The notes under the pieces were generated by a model. That model was not told the origin of the DNA and searched no databases. It was given only the letters and a program-made list of their open reading frames with translations. DNA of 64,000 nucleotides, from positions 37,021,368 through 37,085,367 of the forward strand of contig NC_072791.1 in NCBI RefSeq assembly GCF_028583425.1. The letters are read 5' to 3'. Positions 43,429 through 55,955 of the stretch are shown piece after piece. Position numbers and translations under genes: made by a program. Source of the stretch: Eublepharis macularius (lineage: Eukaryota > Chordata > Lepidosauria > Squamata > Eublepharidae). How positions within the stretch are numbered: position 1 is the stretch's first letter; the number at the start of each line of letters is the position of its first letter.

Positions 43429-44135
43429 AAGAAGAGTCCTGACACTGTAAATGCCAGAGCAAGATGGAAGAGTCCTAAATTTTGAGGACATTTTCCTGTA
43501 GCGAAATCTTTCATAAGTAAGGAAACTGAGATTAAAACTTCATCATTAGTTGGATACAGCTTGGAGGATTCAGAGATCATTTAGTTAATACTGCAGTTCC
43601 TTCAACAAATCTTTCTTTGGTTTACCGTGATAATCTCCAAAGGCCTCTTAGATCAATGAAAAGGAAATAAATCACATCAACAAGGATATCGCTTAAACTT
43701 CAATTTTCTATTCCGTAACAGAGGGAAATGTTTTTCAAAAAAGAAGCAGTTAACTGAATGCTAAAGTGCATGTTATAATTTTCTCATTTGTTTAAACATT
43801 TACTTCCTATCTTATCTCAGGTCCAAAGCTGTTTACAAGTGGTGGAATACAGAAGTACCATAAATCTAATTTTTTTAAAAAAACAATCAATGAGTTTGAT
43901 CCTTCAGCTGTACTCCACCTAGAGTAATGCCTTGCCTCAACTCAAGGAGTCTTTTCCTGAGACTTGAGGGAAGGTGTCACCATTAATGTCATGGATTCAT
44001 GAGATTCAACCTCCCAAAAGCTACCAGCCAATCTGAACCAATTAAACAGCCTTCTAGAAGAGGACAATTTTGTATACCCTGATAAAAGCCAGGGATGAAG
44101 TTGCCTTAAATACATCCTTCCAGAATTCAATTAGG
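43429..44135. other. Mostly unassigned; LINE tail fragment at 43790-43890
   Basis: 'ctcaggtccaaagctgttta' and 'caagtggtggaatacagaag' suggest a reversed LINE 3' end. The rest is not assignable. Confidence 0.3.
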
Positions 44136-44342
44136 TCTGCTAAGTTCCAGGTGGGGGCTGGAGATCTCCCAGACTGACAACTGACTACGAGATCAGTGCC
44201 CTTGGAGAAAATAGTTGCCTTGGACAGTGGACTCTATGGCATTATATCCAGTTAACAACCTGCCCCTCCCTCAAACCATGCCTTCCCCAGCCTCCACCCC
44301 CAAATCTCCAGGAATTTCCAAACTTGGAGTTGGCAACTCTAT
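44136..44342. mobile_element. MITE of the 'ccaggtgggggctggagatc' family
   Basis: Left part 'gttccaggtgggggctggag' with 'atctcccagactgacaact'; right part 'ccaccccaaatctccaggaa'-like and end 'cttggagttggcaactcta'. The reversed end (agagttgccaactccaag) is the usual partner of the left end. 'ggactctatggcattatatc' lies in the middle. The left fragment of a relative is at 6376. Confidence 0.7.
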
Positions 44343-45592
44343 ATTCAACCCATGACATTTCCAATTTTAAAAAGGAAAAAAAAATACATATGTAGATAAA
44401 TTGCAGCTGCAGATATTTGTTAATCCTGGTCTTGATACGATAAGCTTGACTTAGAGTAAGTCTGTTCTTTCTCCTCCAATTTCATATATTCCATATTTAA
44501 TATATACATATATATATTCCATGGATACAGACCACATATGGTAGAGAAAGTATGATAATTGTCCTCTGGGATGAATTCTACAAGCTGCAAACTACTTGAA
44601 TGGTGACTTTAGCAGGTTCTGAAAGATCTGTGGGAGGTAAAATCCATGGGTATCTGTTCTCATCTTTCTCTGAGCAAAGGAATTTCTAGATGATGTTTTA
44701 AAAAGCAAATGTATTCTCCTGTTTCAGAGAAGAGGGGAAGAAAATGAGACATACCAGAAAAGTTGAGGAAAGAGCGTACAAGTAGCTGGAGTTCTTTCTA
44801 TCAGATACCATGCTATCATATATCCATCATATCATAAGGGTCTTTATTCTCAGGGGAGAAATGCATCAGTAAATAGAAGCAAAAAGAGAGCTTTTACATT
44901 TGGAGATTTGAATATCAATGCTGATGCCTTGAGTTGTTTTGCAAGAAATCTGGTTCATTGTCTAGACCAATGAAATATAAAATCTTTACTCTGAGAGTGT
45001 GGCAGGCGATACATTAAGATCTTAGGAAAATAGTCCTTGCTGTTCTCATTTCAATGAAAGCTGCAAAATCATAGCACTTTGTTTCTGTATTACAAGACCA
45101 CCCCTAATTCTTCCCCCTCCAGTCTAGACAACATTGGAAAACATTGTTTGGAGAGTGGCCTGCAGAGCTGGATTGCTGAGGAATGGATTTGCGCGGTGCT
45201 AGGGCCAATTAACACACTGTGAAAAGGGAGTGGAACTCACCCATCAAAAGAGCTGCAGAATGTTTGTTTATGGTGGGCCATCTCTCAAAGGATGTGTCGT
45301 GTGTTTTATGATTTCTATGACTCAGTATCTATCCCAGCTATCTCTGTTCAGTTCACTATGGACAGACCCTACATCTTAATATCTCAATGCAATTGATGGG
45401 GGGGGGCAATTAGGGCATGGGTTCACATGATGTTCACATGTGATGCTAATGTCAGTATTCTTCAGGACTGAGCTTGCTCCCCAGAGACGAGCATGGTCAC
45501 AAATCCCCACTCTGCCATGACATTCTTTGAGATTCTTTAGCCGGGTGGCTAACTCTCAGCTTAACTTACACTGCTCTAGGGACTTTGGCAGG
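44343..45592. other. No recognisable feature
   Basis: AT-rich sequence with a (TA)n run near 44500. No gene or repeat family named. Confidence 0.35.
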
Positions 45593-46456
45593 GCTGGATC
45601 TAGGGTTCCTGGGGCCCAGGACAACCCAAGTCCAGCCGCCCTTGCACTTGCACGCAGCATGCGTGCGCTCCCGGCGCTGTGTGATGATGTCACTTTGTGA
45701 CATCATCATGCAGGGCGGGCGTGCCACCAGCGGAGCGCCGGCAGTGCCGGCAGCTGAGAGGCTGCCTGCACCACTTGCCTGCCCAGCTGAGCAGGCAGCC
45801 AGCTTGCTGCACACTCCCTATCCTGCGGGGCAGGCGAATGGTGCAGGCGGCCTCCCAGCCCTCCGTGCCACTCTCTTGCCCAGCAGGACAGGGAGCGCAC
45901 AGCAAGTTGGCCGCCTGCTCAGCTGGGCAGGTGAATGGCACAGAGGGCTGGGAGGCCACCTGCACCATTTGCCTGCCCCACAGGACAGGAAGCGCGCGGC
46001 AAGCCGGCCACCCCCTCAGTAGGGCAGGCAAGTGGCACGTGCGGCCTCCCAGCTCTCCATGCCATTCACCTGCCCAGCTGAGGAGGCAGCCAGCTTGCTG
46101 AGCGCTCCCTGTCCTGCAAGGCAGGTGAATGGCACGGGTGGCCTCCCAGCCCTCCGTGCCACTCACTTGCCCAGCAGGACAGGGAGCGCGCGGCAAGCTG
46201 GCCACCCCCTCAGCAGGGCAGGCGAGTGGCACGGGCAGCCTCCCAGCTCTCTGTGCCATTCACCTGCCCGGCTGAGGGGGTGGCCAGCTTGCTGCGCACT
46301 CCCTGTCCTGCTGGGCAGGCGAATGGTACAGGCGGCCGCTCAGCCACCCGTGCTGCCACTGGCGCGCTCCCGGTGGCTGGCAGCTGTGCCCAGCGCCCCC
46401 TCTTTGGCGGTGCCAGGGGCAGACTACCCCCCCTGCCGCCCTCGATCTGGCCCTGG
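45593..46456. mobile_element. GC-rich element with internal mixed-orientation modules
   Basis: Ends resemble an inverted pair: left agggctggatctaggg, right reverse complemented agggccagatcgaggg. Near the left end, 'gatgatgtcactttgtgaca' is a small palindrome. The interior from 45779 to 46326 is an array of six modules of about 63 bp. Long frames in several phases on both strands (for example 45690-46259 minus, 189 codons) are by-products of the array's GC content. Confidence 0.65.
45779..46326. repeat. Six-module array with forward and reverse units
   Basis: Module F is cctgcccagctgagcaggca to 'ctccctgtcctgc' to 'ggcaggcgaatgg'; R is its reverse complement. Order by start: F at 45779, R at 45875, R at 45971, F at 46070, R at 46168, F at 46262. 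The spacers of about 30 bp ('ggcctcccagccctccgtg') are forward except the one at 45942-45970, which is reversed. Modules end in inverted words (cacctgcc / ggcaggtg), so each can be flipped without disturbing its ends. Confidence 0.8.
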
Positions 46457-46707
46457 TCTTTGGAGAAAGAGCATGATAAAAATGTGCTAGATTAGAACTG
46501 AAATCTTTGAGTGAGGAATGGATATATCTTCTCTAGCATGCATCTCTTTAAATCTATGGGCATGAACACTAAGGCACCATGCAGTACACAAACTTCCATT
46601 TTGCACACTGCTCTTTCTATAGTACATTTTGCAGATTGTAAGATAATTATATGTCTTCATCCCCATAAGATCCATATATATATATGGCATAAAGCATATA
46701 GCATGTT

Positions 46708-46836
<129 letters not shown>

Positions 46837-46894
46837 CTAGCAACAAAGCCTGTTGTGGGAAAGAATACAACAGGCTCTAGAAAGGGGAGGACAG

Positions 46895-48368
46895 GCAGGC
46901 GGGCATTCCCTCCTCTGTCACTGATACCAGCAGGATGAAGGCAGGGGGGGTGGGCATGGCCACCTCCTCTGCACCTGATTCTAGCTGAGTGAAGGGGGGT
47001 GGGCACTGCCACCTGCTCTGTGCCTGATCCTGGCTGGGTGAAGTGGGGGTGGGTATTGCCACCTGCTCCATTCCTGATCTTTGCTGGGTGAAATTGGGGG
47101 CAAGCATTACCTCCTGCTCTGTGCCTGATCCAGGCCAGATGAATGGGTACAGGCATTGCCTCATGCTAAGCTCTTGATCCCGGCTGGGTGAAGGGGACGG
47201 GCATTTCCTCCTGCTCTGTGTCTGATCCTGGCTGGGTGAAAGCAGAGGGTGGGTATTGCTGTCGCGGTTGTTTATGATGCACTGGCCTAAGTGGCAGGTT
47301 CAAGAGAAAGACACAACACACCAAGCTATAGTTCCAATGGTGTATTGTACATTATTTACAGGTGGATAAATATACAAGAAATATTATGCTGACTGACAAA
47401 CTGCTCCGCCAGACAACCTGCAGAGCTAGAGCCCCAAAACCAAAAGACTCTATTCTCTTATATAGTGTATGCTCGCCTATCACAGCCATAGTGCTGACTC
47501 ACTGTGCCAGCCCAAATTTCCTTTGCATACAGAGATAAAATCATCACCTGGCTAAAGTCATGTGATAGCTGTCACCTTGCTACAACTCTAGATGACTTTA
47601 ATCTGTCACTGCTAGCTGCCTCACTATGCTTGTATATCTCAACACTATGCATGTATACCTCAACATTATGCATGTATACCCCTGCTCCGAGCCTGATCCC
47701 AGCTGGATAAAGGGTGGGTGGGCATTTTCTCCAGCTCCACTACTGATCCCAGGCAGGTGAAGGGAGGCAGGCATTGCCACCTGCTCCACTCCTGATATCA
47801 GCTGGGTGAAGGGGGCTGGGCATTGCCACCTGCTCCACTCCTGATACCAGCTGGGTGAAGGCGGGGGGCGGGCATTGCCACCTGCTTTGCTCCTGATCTG
47901 AGCTAGGTGAAGAAGGGATAGGCATTTACACCTGCTCTGCTCCTGATCCCAGCTGGGTGATGATGGGAGGTGATGTTTATTGCCACCTGTTACACTCCTG
48001 ATCCCAGCTGGTTGAAGGTGGGGGTGGACATTTCCACCTGCTTTGCTCCTCATCTCAGATGGGTTAAGGTGGGGAATGGGCATTGCCCCCTCTCTGCTCT
48101 TGATCCAAGCTGGGTAAAGATGGGGAGAAGGCATTGCCACCTGCTTTGCTCCTGTTTCCAACTGGAAGGAGGTGGAGGGCAGGCATTGACACCAGCTCCA
48201 CTCCTGATCTCAGCTGGGTGAAAGCAGGGGATAGGCATTGCCACCTACTCCACTCCTGATCCCAGCTGGGTGAAGGCGGGGGGGGCATTGCCACCTGCTC
48301 TGCTCATGATCCCAGCTGGGTGACAATGGGGGGCAGGCACTGCCACCTGCTCTGCGCCTGATTTCAGC
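46895..48368. repeat. Minisatellite of about 50-57 bp units, interrupted
   Basis: The core ggcattgccacctgctc, then 'cctgatcccagctgggtga' and a G-run recur about every 50-57 bases in one orientation: about seven units at 46895-47258 and about twelve at 47686-48368. The number of G in the G-run varies between units. The array is split by the insertion at about 47259-47685. Confidence 0.9.
47259..47685 (-). mobile_element. Insertion in the minisatellite, candidate LTR
   Basis: About 427 bp unrelated to the minisatellite. The reverse strand has 'cactatataagagaataga' (TATA-like) and ends 'aaacaaccgcgaca'. At the plus-strand right end, an imperfect repeat 'caacactatgcatgtatacc' / 'caacattatgcatgtatacc' is present. 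Clear TG...CA ends and target duplication were not resolved. Confidence 0.4.
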
Positions 48369-51300
48369 CTGGGCTTCCTGCTGCAACATGCTCTCTGGAG
48401 TTCTGGCAGCCTCATCTTGGCTTCCCTCCACAGCAGCGCCCTCTGAAGGTGCACCAGGGTAGGAAGTGAGTTGTCTTGAATACACTTAGCCTTTTAGATA
48501 GTAGGATATCACCACAAGGGACTGAATGGGTTCCAGGAACAGGTGACACAGCAATCTGCTGAAGAGGTTGTAATGACTGGCTATGGGAAGGAAGACACAT
48601 CTCTCCGACTCATTGGCCATAGTCTTCTCATAGATTTCAAGTCAGCATTCTGTTAAAGTCACGATATATGGGCTCAGTAAAGAGGACATTGCTCTTTATC
48701 CCTCCTCTTGAAATTTGAGGCTATCCAAATATACTTATTTAAAAAGAAAAACCTTTGGAGAAGTTTATCCAAGTAAATCAGATGCAATATTTTTTCTGTG
48801 TGTATTTGTAAACAACAACAAAATGATTATACATGACAAGGAAATGCAATTCCTGTGTTGCTGCTGATTATGTAGTGCCTTTTTCCTACCACACTGGGAG
48901 ATGTAGGAGTAAATGTAATCTCTTCCCTGCTGCTGAGTGGTTGTAAGAACAGAGAGCTGCAATTCTCAAAGGCAACTTCCTTTTGCTAACTTTATTGTAT
49001 TTAGAATAATTTTTGTTATGTATGCATTGTTAATTGAGCAGTCTTTCAAGCGCTTTAAAGGGGCCACTGTCACAATGCTTGCCTGTAATTGTGATGTGTT
49101 TATGCCCAGCATGGTTGATAATGGACCCTTTACATACTTCCTTGCTTTGCCAACACTGTCCATTCTCATTTAGCAAATAGCCTTTTTTCCATCTGTGTTC
49201 CTCCTTGAAGAACATGAGCCAACATGGCTCTTTTAAAATTTAATTGACTCCCTTGATTACGTACCAGAGCCATTAACAAGCATGCACCACCTGGAATTAT
49301 AGATGTTACGGTTTACTGTTGTTTACCCTAGATCAGACTGTGAACCACATTGTGTGTGTGAATGTGAGTGTGAAAAGCCTTTCCATCTCTCATACAATTA
49401 GATACATAATAAGTGGGAGATCTGCTCACCCTGTCTTTCTCCACTATCACACACTCCAAATCTGAGGGGGGGTGTCTTTTTTTCTTATAAATCTTTGCCC
49501 TACTTGGCATATTGCTTCTTTCTTCAGAGCACATGTGGGATACTTCATCTGTAAGCACAGTCATGAGTTTAGGTTTAGTAACTAAAGTTAAAATCAACAA
49601 ACTACTTACACAGCAGCTTGTTTAATCTCAGCTATTTCCATGAACAAGGCTGCCAGGAGGAGGGGGACTGATAGGGAAAAACTTTGGGGGTTCACATCAC
49701 TCTTGGGATTCCATGGACCTGCTCAGTTCATGTGATTTGCTTTGATATGATACCTGGGTTGGACTTGGAAGGTATGAGGAGAATTCAGTGGAAATCTGTT
49801 TGGGGGGCCATGGTGGGTTCTGTGAGGCTGTTTATACTGCCAGTCTGTAAAGAGAAACATCACAAAACAGAGTCTTTTGTTATTGCCCTCTTTCCAGGTC
49901 TCCTCGTGAGCAGAGGAACTATGCATCCATTGACAACTGATATTGCATTTCTTTAACTTGTAATCTAAGTTTTACCACATGAGGGCACATTTATAAAAAA
50001 TAGTAAGCACAAAAGAATTACATAGTGAAGTCTCCTAATAATGATGCTGCTCCCACAAAAAGAGGTTCACCCTGAGCTCTAGTAGTATTAGGAATGTTAA
50101 AGATTATGATCATTGTTGCACAGTTGTAATTTTATCCAAGATAGGTAATGAAAGTTACATTTACAACTCAGTTCTTGTCATGTTTAGTTGGGAATGCCAT
50201 AGTTTTTAATGGGGCTCATTACTGTGTAATTTTGTTTAAGATTGCAGTCATAGAAACTTGATTGCTCAGGGAACAAAGGACTAGATTAGTGGTGTACATT
50301 TTAAAAATTCATTTTAACTTCATTTTTTAGGGCATGATTTGGGTTTTCATAAAATATCATGGATAGAATCATAAAAATATAGAATCATACACTTGAAAGG
50401 TGTTACCCAAATAGGAGATCTCCTTGAATGGTTGGGGGAATTAGCATTAAAGGAGACAAGCACGTGGGGGTAACTGGGATTCTCCGCCTATGTATACAGT
50501 GATTATTTCCTTAGAGAACTTTTAAATAAACAGGCAGTGTTCAACAGAAAGGGTTTTATATTAAAGGGGAAATAAAAGGCAAGCATGCAGATAATGTTCT
50601 GAACTTATACACAGAGCTAACTAAGAAGACAGTGATGAAATGGGAAAGCAGTTTGTGAGGGAAGGGCTATAATTACCAGACTCAGAAAGAAGAGATTTGT
50701 GGAGGAGCAGAGTTTCACAGAGAGAAGCCCAAATGGATTGGGGGTGCCAAGGTGCACACACAGCTGGGCAGACTAATTATAGGACAAAACATCCTGGGGC
50801 AAAACTGACATCTTTACCCTAAAACAATGGCTTAATGGTTTGTCTGCAGGTAGTACAATGTTGGGAACGGTTTAATGTGACTATCTGGAATGGTCTATAG
50901 GTAAAAATGTCGCTTGATAACCGGGTAAGTACCAGACAGAAAGGCTATCAAATGTGATAGAGGAAGGCGTTCGTAGAATTAGACAGGGAATTTTCTCAGG
51001 AAGCCCTGTTATCTCTGCTGCTCTCCAGGGCATGGAAGGCCATCAGTCAGTCATTCCCCCTATGACTCATGGTTTCGTAACTTTCCAGTCTCTAGTCCAG
51101 CTGGCATCCTCCCTGCCTGCGGCCAGGCAGTGTCTAGGATTATTGCAGGGGTTTATTATATTCCATGTCCATAAACTGCCTTTTTAGCACGGCAAGGGAA
51201 GTCTGACTGCAAACAAAGGGGATTTACAGATCATTTGGGATTTCATTTTGGGCATATTTTTCAAGTTTGGGAATATTTCCAATCCCTTAAAAAAGAAAAG

Positions 51301-52606
51301 TAATTAAAAGGGTTTTTTTCCTAAAAAAAAGAATATGCCCTGGCAGCAGTAGCCCTTTAAATCACCCTTAAATTGAGATATCTACCACCCATTGACCACA
51401 GTGAGGTAGACCTTGCTGCTGTCTGAGTACTAAGTCTAACACTTATTGAAAACAGTGGAAGCTTAAAGTTGAAATGTTGTTCAAAGGGCCTCAGCACACT
51501 CTCTCTCCCTCCTCACTTGCCAGTCCTGCTGCCTTGGCTGCCTACAAGGGGAAGCAGAAGACCACAGGACCTCACAGCCAGACTGGCTGCAACCATGGGA
51601 CTTCCATCCCCTCACAAGCCAGTAAGCTCCCCAATGCTGAAACTCTCCCATAAATGTTTGACAATCGTGAAATTTCAGGAAAGTTTTGGGTGATTTCTGG
51701 TGTTTCTGATCTGAAACAAAACATCAAATTGGGGGTGTTTTGGCCTGGGAATATCCAAACGCATATCCCTCAACTATACCAAGTTCTTCTGCAAACCGAT
51801 TGAAGTGAAAGGGATCTCTTGGGAAGCTGTGTCTGCTGTATGGCAACCTTAGATTTATCATTATTTGTTTAGGGATCGAGCATGAGATTAATTGACTGAA
51901 TCACTGTTCTAATGACTAGAATGGGAGCCTAAGCCATAGCAGTAATGTACTTGTTATGTTGGACAAGAAAAATGTTAGCTCTCAAGTTTTAGGCACAAGC
52001 TTATGAGAAATCAACCATCCTTTATTCGCAAAGACATTGATATCCCTTTGTTTTAAGGTCTCAGTTAATGGCCTGAGAACAAGAAATCAACTGCCAGAAA
52101 GCAGAGGTTGTGCCCCCAAATCATGTAAGTTTTGACTGCCATGTCAGTAGGATAATAAACAATCATTAATGCTTCTCAGTCTTATGAATGGCCCAGGCAT
52201 TTCCCACTGTCTACTATTTGCCATTTCACATCCTTTTCTACTTAAAGTGCAAGTTAAACCTGACAGGGGGCTAATTAGATTCCCATATTAGCCATTGATC
52301 TTTCATAGGGCTATCAAGATGTCTGCCATTTTGTGAACCTAGAAGACAAATTATATTCAAATATTTTTTGAAGCTAAGAAAAACCTTCCAAGCCCTGTTC
52401 CATCAAAAAGCTCCCTTAAGGGAGCTGACAAAGCAGCAATTCTCTCTGCTAAGTCCTAAATACTTTAAGTTCAAGCAGCAGCAATTGGGTGAATTGAAGA
52501 GGTACATAGTATGGAAAGAGTTCAGAAAGTCATAGGGAATTTTCATCTCTGATTGGTCTTTCTCCAAATTCATAGATTGTTGATATCCATTAATAGTCAT
52601 TATGGT
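48369..52606. other. No recognisable feature
   Basis: Four kilobases with no gene, RNA or nameable repeat. A block at 51240-51780 has 'gggaatatttccaatccc' near one end and 'cctgggaatatccaaacg' near the other and could be a decayed DNA element, but the pairing is too weak to call. Confidence 0.35.
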
Positions 52607-53510
52607 TAGAATGGGCACGAACCTAATTACAACCCCCAAAAACCCACGAAACAGCTTGGTTTGTGGTTCACAAACCAGGGTTCGTGGAAGCTCTTTTCAC
52701 GGAACTTCCACAAACTTTATACTGGTTCATTGGGTTGTATTACAGGGGCAGTTTAAATGGCCAAATGGACATTTAAACTGCCCCTTTAAGGGACTTGCAC
52801 CGGCAGGTCCTTTTAAACTTCTCAAACCCCAGCCCCCCTACCCCCTACCCCCTACCCCCCAGCCCCAGACCCCCCCACCCCCCAGCCCCAACCCCACACT
52901 TACCTTAAGGAGGCCTGTGGTGTCATCATCCTCCTCCTGTGAGGGGTGGCAAGGCCGTTTTTGGCCTTCTCTGCCCCTGAGTAGGCCCACAGAGGAATGG
53001 TGGAGGCCGAGAATGGCTTTGCCGCCCCTCAAATGGCTGTGCCGTGGCCGTTTGAGGTGCAGCAAGGCCATTTTTGTATCCCTCTGCAGGCCTGGTCAGG
53101 GGTGGAGGAGGCCAAAAATGCCCTTGCCATCCCTCACAGGAGGAGGAGGAGGAGGACACCACAGGCCTCTTTAAGGTAAGTGTGGGGTTTGGGGCTGGGG
53201 GCTGGGGGAGGGGGAGTGGGGTGGGCTGGGGTGGGGGGCTGGGGTTTGGGCAGTTTAAAGGGCATGTCCCTTTAAAGTATCAGCTGGCAGTTGGGGGGGG
53301 GGAATCCCCATCTGCCACCCGTGAGCTTATAGTTTAAAGGACCTGCTGCTTGCAAGGCAGGAATGGGCCCTTTAAACTGTTAAATGTCCCTTTCCCTACT
53401 GTTGGGTCATAACTGGTCCCAGTGCCGTGCCAGTTCGTGGTTTTTGGTTCATTAAAATCCACGAACCACGAATCTCATGGTTCATTTGGGGGGGGGGGTG
53501 CCCATCTCTA
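52607..53510. mobile_element. hAT-like element with large internal inverted repeat
   Basis: Left end tagaatgggcacgaacc; right end, reverse complemented, tagagatgggcac. The flanks attatggt and gtcatggt match at six of eight positions. Subterminal 'ggttcgtgg'/'ccacgaacc' words are present. The interior is an imperfect palindrome: 'ccctttaagggacttgc', 'aaaccccagcccccc', 'aaggaggcctgtggtgtcat' and 'cctcctcctgtgaggggtgg' on the left reappear reversed on the right. The 190-codon plus frame at 52602-53174 comes from this structure. Confidence 0.82.
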
Positions 53511-54339
53511 GTCATGGTACCAAATTCCAGAAGTAACTAACCTGGACAATGGATTTGGGGGATCTAGTTGGCTTGATACCATTTGTTTGGCTGAAGATGA
53601 GAGACAATATGGTCCTTTTTATGCTGTTCTGCTATCATACAGGATATAGAGGCTTAGGAACTTACCACATTTGTCTTGACATGGATCATGCTTTCCCTGC
53701 TTCTTCTGTCCACATCAATGACCGCATGGAGACATCAGAGAACAGAAATTACATCTCCCACAGAAGAAGTGCTGTTCTGAGGACACTAAGCTCAGCAGAC
53801 ATCCTAATAGCATCATCAGGAATGTGACAAGGCCCAGAGCAACAGATCCCTTAATATAATGAATTGATATTCATTGTCCAATGATTGTCCTTTTAATGGA
53901 TCCATTGTAATGGTTCATGCTGCTGAAGCAGAAACAGATCAGTAATTATTTGGCTTCACATCTTCCATTTTTGTTTATCACACCAAATCTTTCCAATGTG
54001 TCACTTGGTTTACCAGAAGACTTCCACAACTAAGATTATTCTGATTGCTGGGCCCCTCCGCTCAGACCATCAAGCAAAAAGGACTACTATTGTGGTCAAA
54101 GCTTATTGGAAAAGGAGAAAGAGATAACAATAGACCCAATAGTATACCCTGGCCTGCTTCAAGCTGGGAAAATGGCATGGGAGAGGGGGAGGGGATGAAG
54201 GAGCTTTTGCCGCTTATACTGTGGTCCTGATCCTAAGTTGGAACAGCAAATACAGAAATAAAAGAGAACTTAAAACTCACATGTGATTGTGTTGTATTGG
54301 AACTGGGTGGCGACCCCAGATCCAGCCTGAGTATTCCAT
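53511..54339. other. No recognisable feature
   Basis: Unassigned. The 92-codon plus frame at 53549-53827 has no recognisable domain. Confidence 0.3.
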
Positions 54340-54712
54340 AATTAGCATTGCCAAATCCCCCCTGGACAAGGGGGGAGGCTTACCCTGCTGAGGGTGGCCT
54401 TACCATCAGTATCACGATAGTGCCAGTGACATGCTCATGTTGCTAGTGGGGTGATACACTGATGTCACCCTGCATGTTCCTGGAAGTGACATCAATGCAT
54501 CATCAGGGACACTGGTATTTCTCAAAAATCTCCATGGTTTTACCAGAGTCTTTGAGATGTGCTAGAATGTCCCTTGTCACTTCTGGTTTAAACCTTTCCC
54601 CTCTTTCCCCCCTTCCCAGTTTCTTCCACTAGTGCACTTGGCATGGGCAGGAATCAAAGTAAATTGCCAGGAGATTTTGCACCATAAGCAAACACCTGGC
54701 AAACCTATCCAT
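54340..54712. repeat. GC-rich 'ttgccaaatcccc' element
   Basis: Left end attgccaaatcccccctgg. It includes 'gtgatacactgatgtcaccc' and 'ggaagtgacatcaatgc', and ends 'acctggcaaacctat'. Same class as 25305. Confidence 0.55.
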
Positions 54713-54984
54713 AATGTTTAAAGAGGTACGATCCAGCAGCTCACTGGTCATGGATTCCTATGCATTTTGAGCACTGGAATATAATTGTGCAGGGAATAGC
54801 TGAGAAGAACCACTGTTGGGGGCAGGATAAATGGGGCTGAATGTAGAAAGGCCTTGAATGTTGAGCTTCTCATTAGTCTACCCCTCTATACTATTTATGA
54901 ACTGTCTACTCTTTTCGGTTTTGAATTTAATTCTGAATTTAATTGGACCTGCACAGCCTGCCTTCACCTTTTGAAACAGAGCTG

Positions 54985-55075
54985 TCTTATAATGAACCCC
55001 CCTATCTTATGGCTGTTTACTCGGAAGAAAGTCCCACTGAGTTCAGTGGGGTGTACTCCCAGGTAGATGTGCATA
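54985..55075 (+). repeat. Interspersed repeat fragment ('gaaagtcccactgagttc')
   Basis: 'gtttactcggaagaaagtcc' through 'ggtgtactcccaggtagatg' is semi-palindromic and typical of a short dispersed reptile repeat. Family unnamed. Confidence 0.45.
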
Positions 55076-55639
55076 AGCTAACAGCTAATTAAATACATGG
55101 ATTTGCTGATCTCAGCCAAAGCTGGGTTAATATTACTGGGTTTTGGTTGGAGAGATACAATGTAGGCCCCAATGCAGGCATTCTGGAGGGGAATAAACAA
55201 AGCAAAAACAACCAAACAAGCCCTAGAGAAGGTAAAATGCTTCTATCGAAACCCAAATGTTACAAGTTGTGTTTCTAATGTCAGGAGAGAGGGGCACAAA
55301 ACAAAAATAGACATACATTTTGCTCCCTCTCCATCTTTCTGCTTGCTTTTCTAAAGATTAATGTTGCCTTTCAGAAAAAAATGGGATCAATGGAGAAAAA
55401 GTTATGTGCTGCTTTCTTTAAGTGGTATCAGTGTCATGCATACCTTTTTCTTTAGTTCCCAATTCATTGGACTGAACTATATAATTAAAAGGTGAGAAAT
55501 AAACCTCTAAAAACAATTTATGAATGAAAGAATGGCGGAATAAATGGATTAAAAAAATGAAAGCATCCATAGCTACATACCTTTTCTCTTTCTCTTATAA
55601 TTAATACCTGTCATGATGAGATCTTACAGGAGAAATTAA
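55076..55639. other. No recognisable feature
   Basis: AT-rich and unassigned. Confidence 0.3.
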
Positions 55640-55955
55640 GGGGTGACACTAGGCTGCCATGCCCTGGTGGGGGCAGGGAATTCCCCACCTCAAGATCCCA
55701 CTAAAACCACTACTCCAAACAGTAGCGGGGAGGGGAGAATTTCAAATCTAGTTGACGTTTTGGTCATGACAATGTCTCGTCCCGGGAAAACTCGGAAGTA
55801 ATGGTTCGAATAGCCATTTTACCATAGGATTTATGGCAATTCCTAGAGGTACCTGTCATCACTTCCTGGTTTCCCCAGAAGGGATGTCACATCCACAACA
55901 ATGCCCCCCTCCATGTCCCTGCCCCCAACCCTCCCACCAGTTGCCGGGATTGGAC
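55640..55955. repeat. GC-rich element, diverged
   Basis: 'ggctgccatgccctggtggg' near the left, 'atcacttcctggtttcccc' and 'gatgtcacatcc' in the middle, and 'accagttgccgggattgg' near the right. A degraded member of the 25305 class. Confidence 0.45.

Noticed and set aside
45690..46490. Several overlapping frames of 130-190 codons with repeated protein motifs
   Set aside because: All come from the mixed-orientation module array, which has period and composition that keep frames open on both strands. No independent sign of coding.
46895..48368. A CRISPR array
   Set aside because: Units are contiguous with no unique spacers of constant length, and the surrounding DNA is vertebrate in character.
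47598..48485. A repetitive secreted or structural protein on the minus strand (187 codons at 47598-48161)
   Set aside because: The protein repeat mirrors the minisatellite unit; adjacent frames are equally open, and the frame crosses the boundary with an unrelated insertion.
51240..51780. A DNA element with 'gggaatattt...cc' ends
   Set aside because: The proposed ends pair over too few bases and no flanking duplication could be found.
52602..53174. 190-codon plus frame
   Set aside because: It spans the palindromic interior of the hAT-like element, is low complexity (Pro-rich then Arg-rich), and has counterpart frames on the opposite strand.
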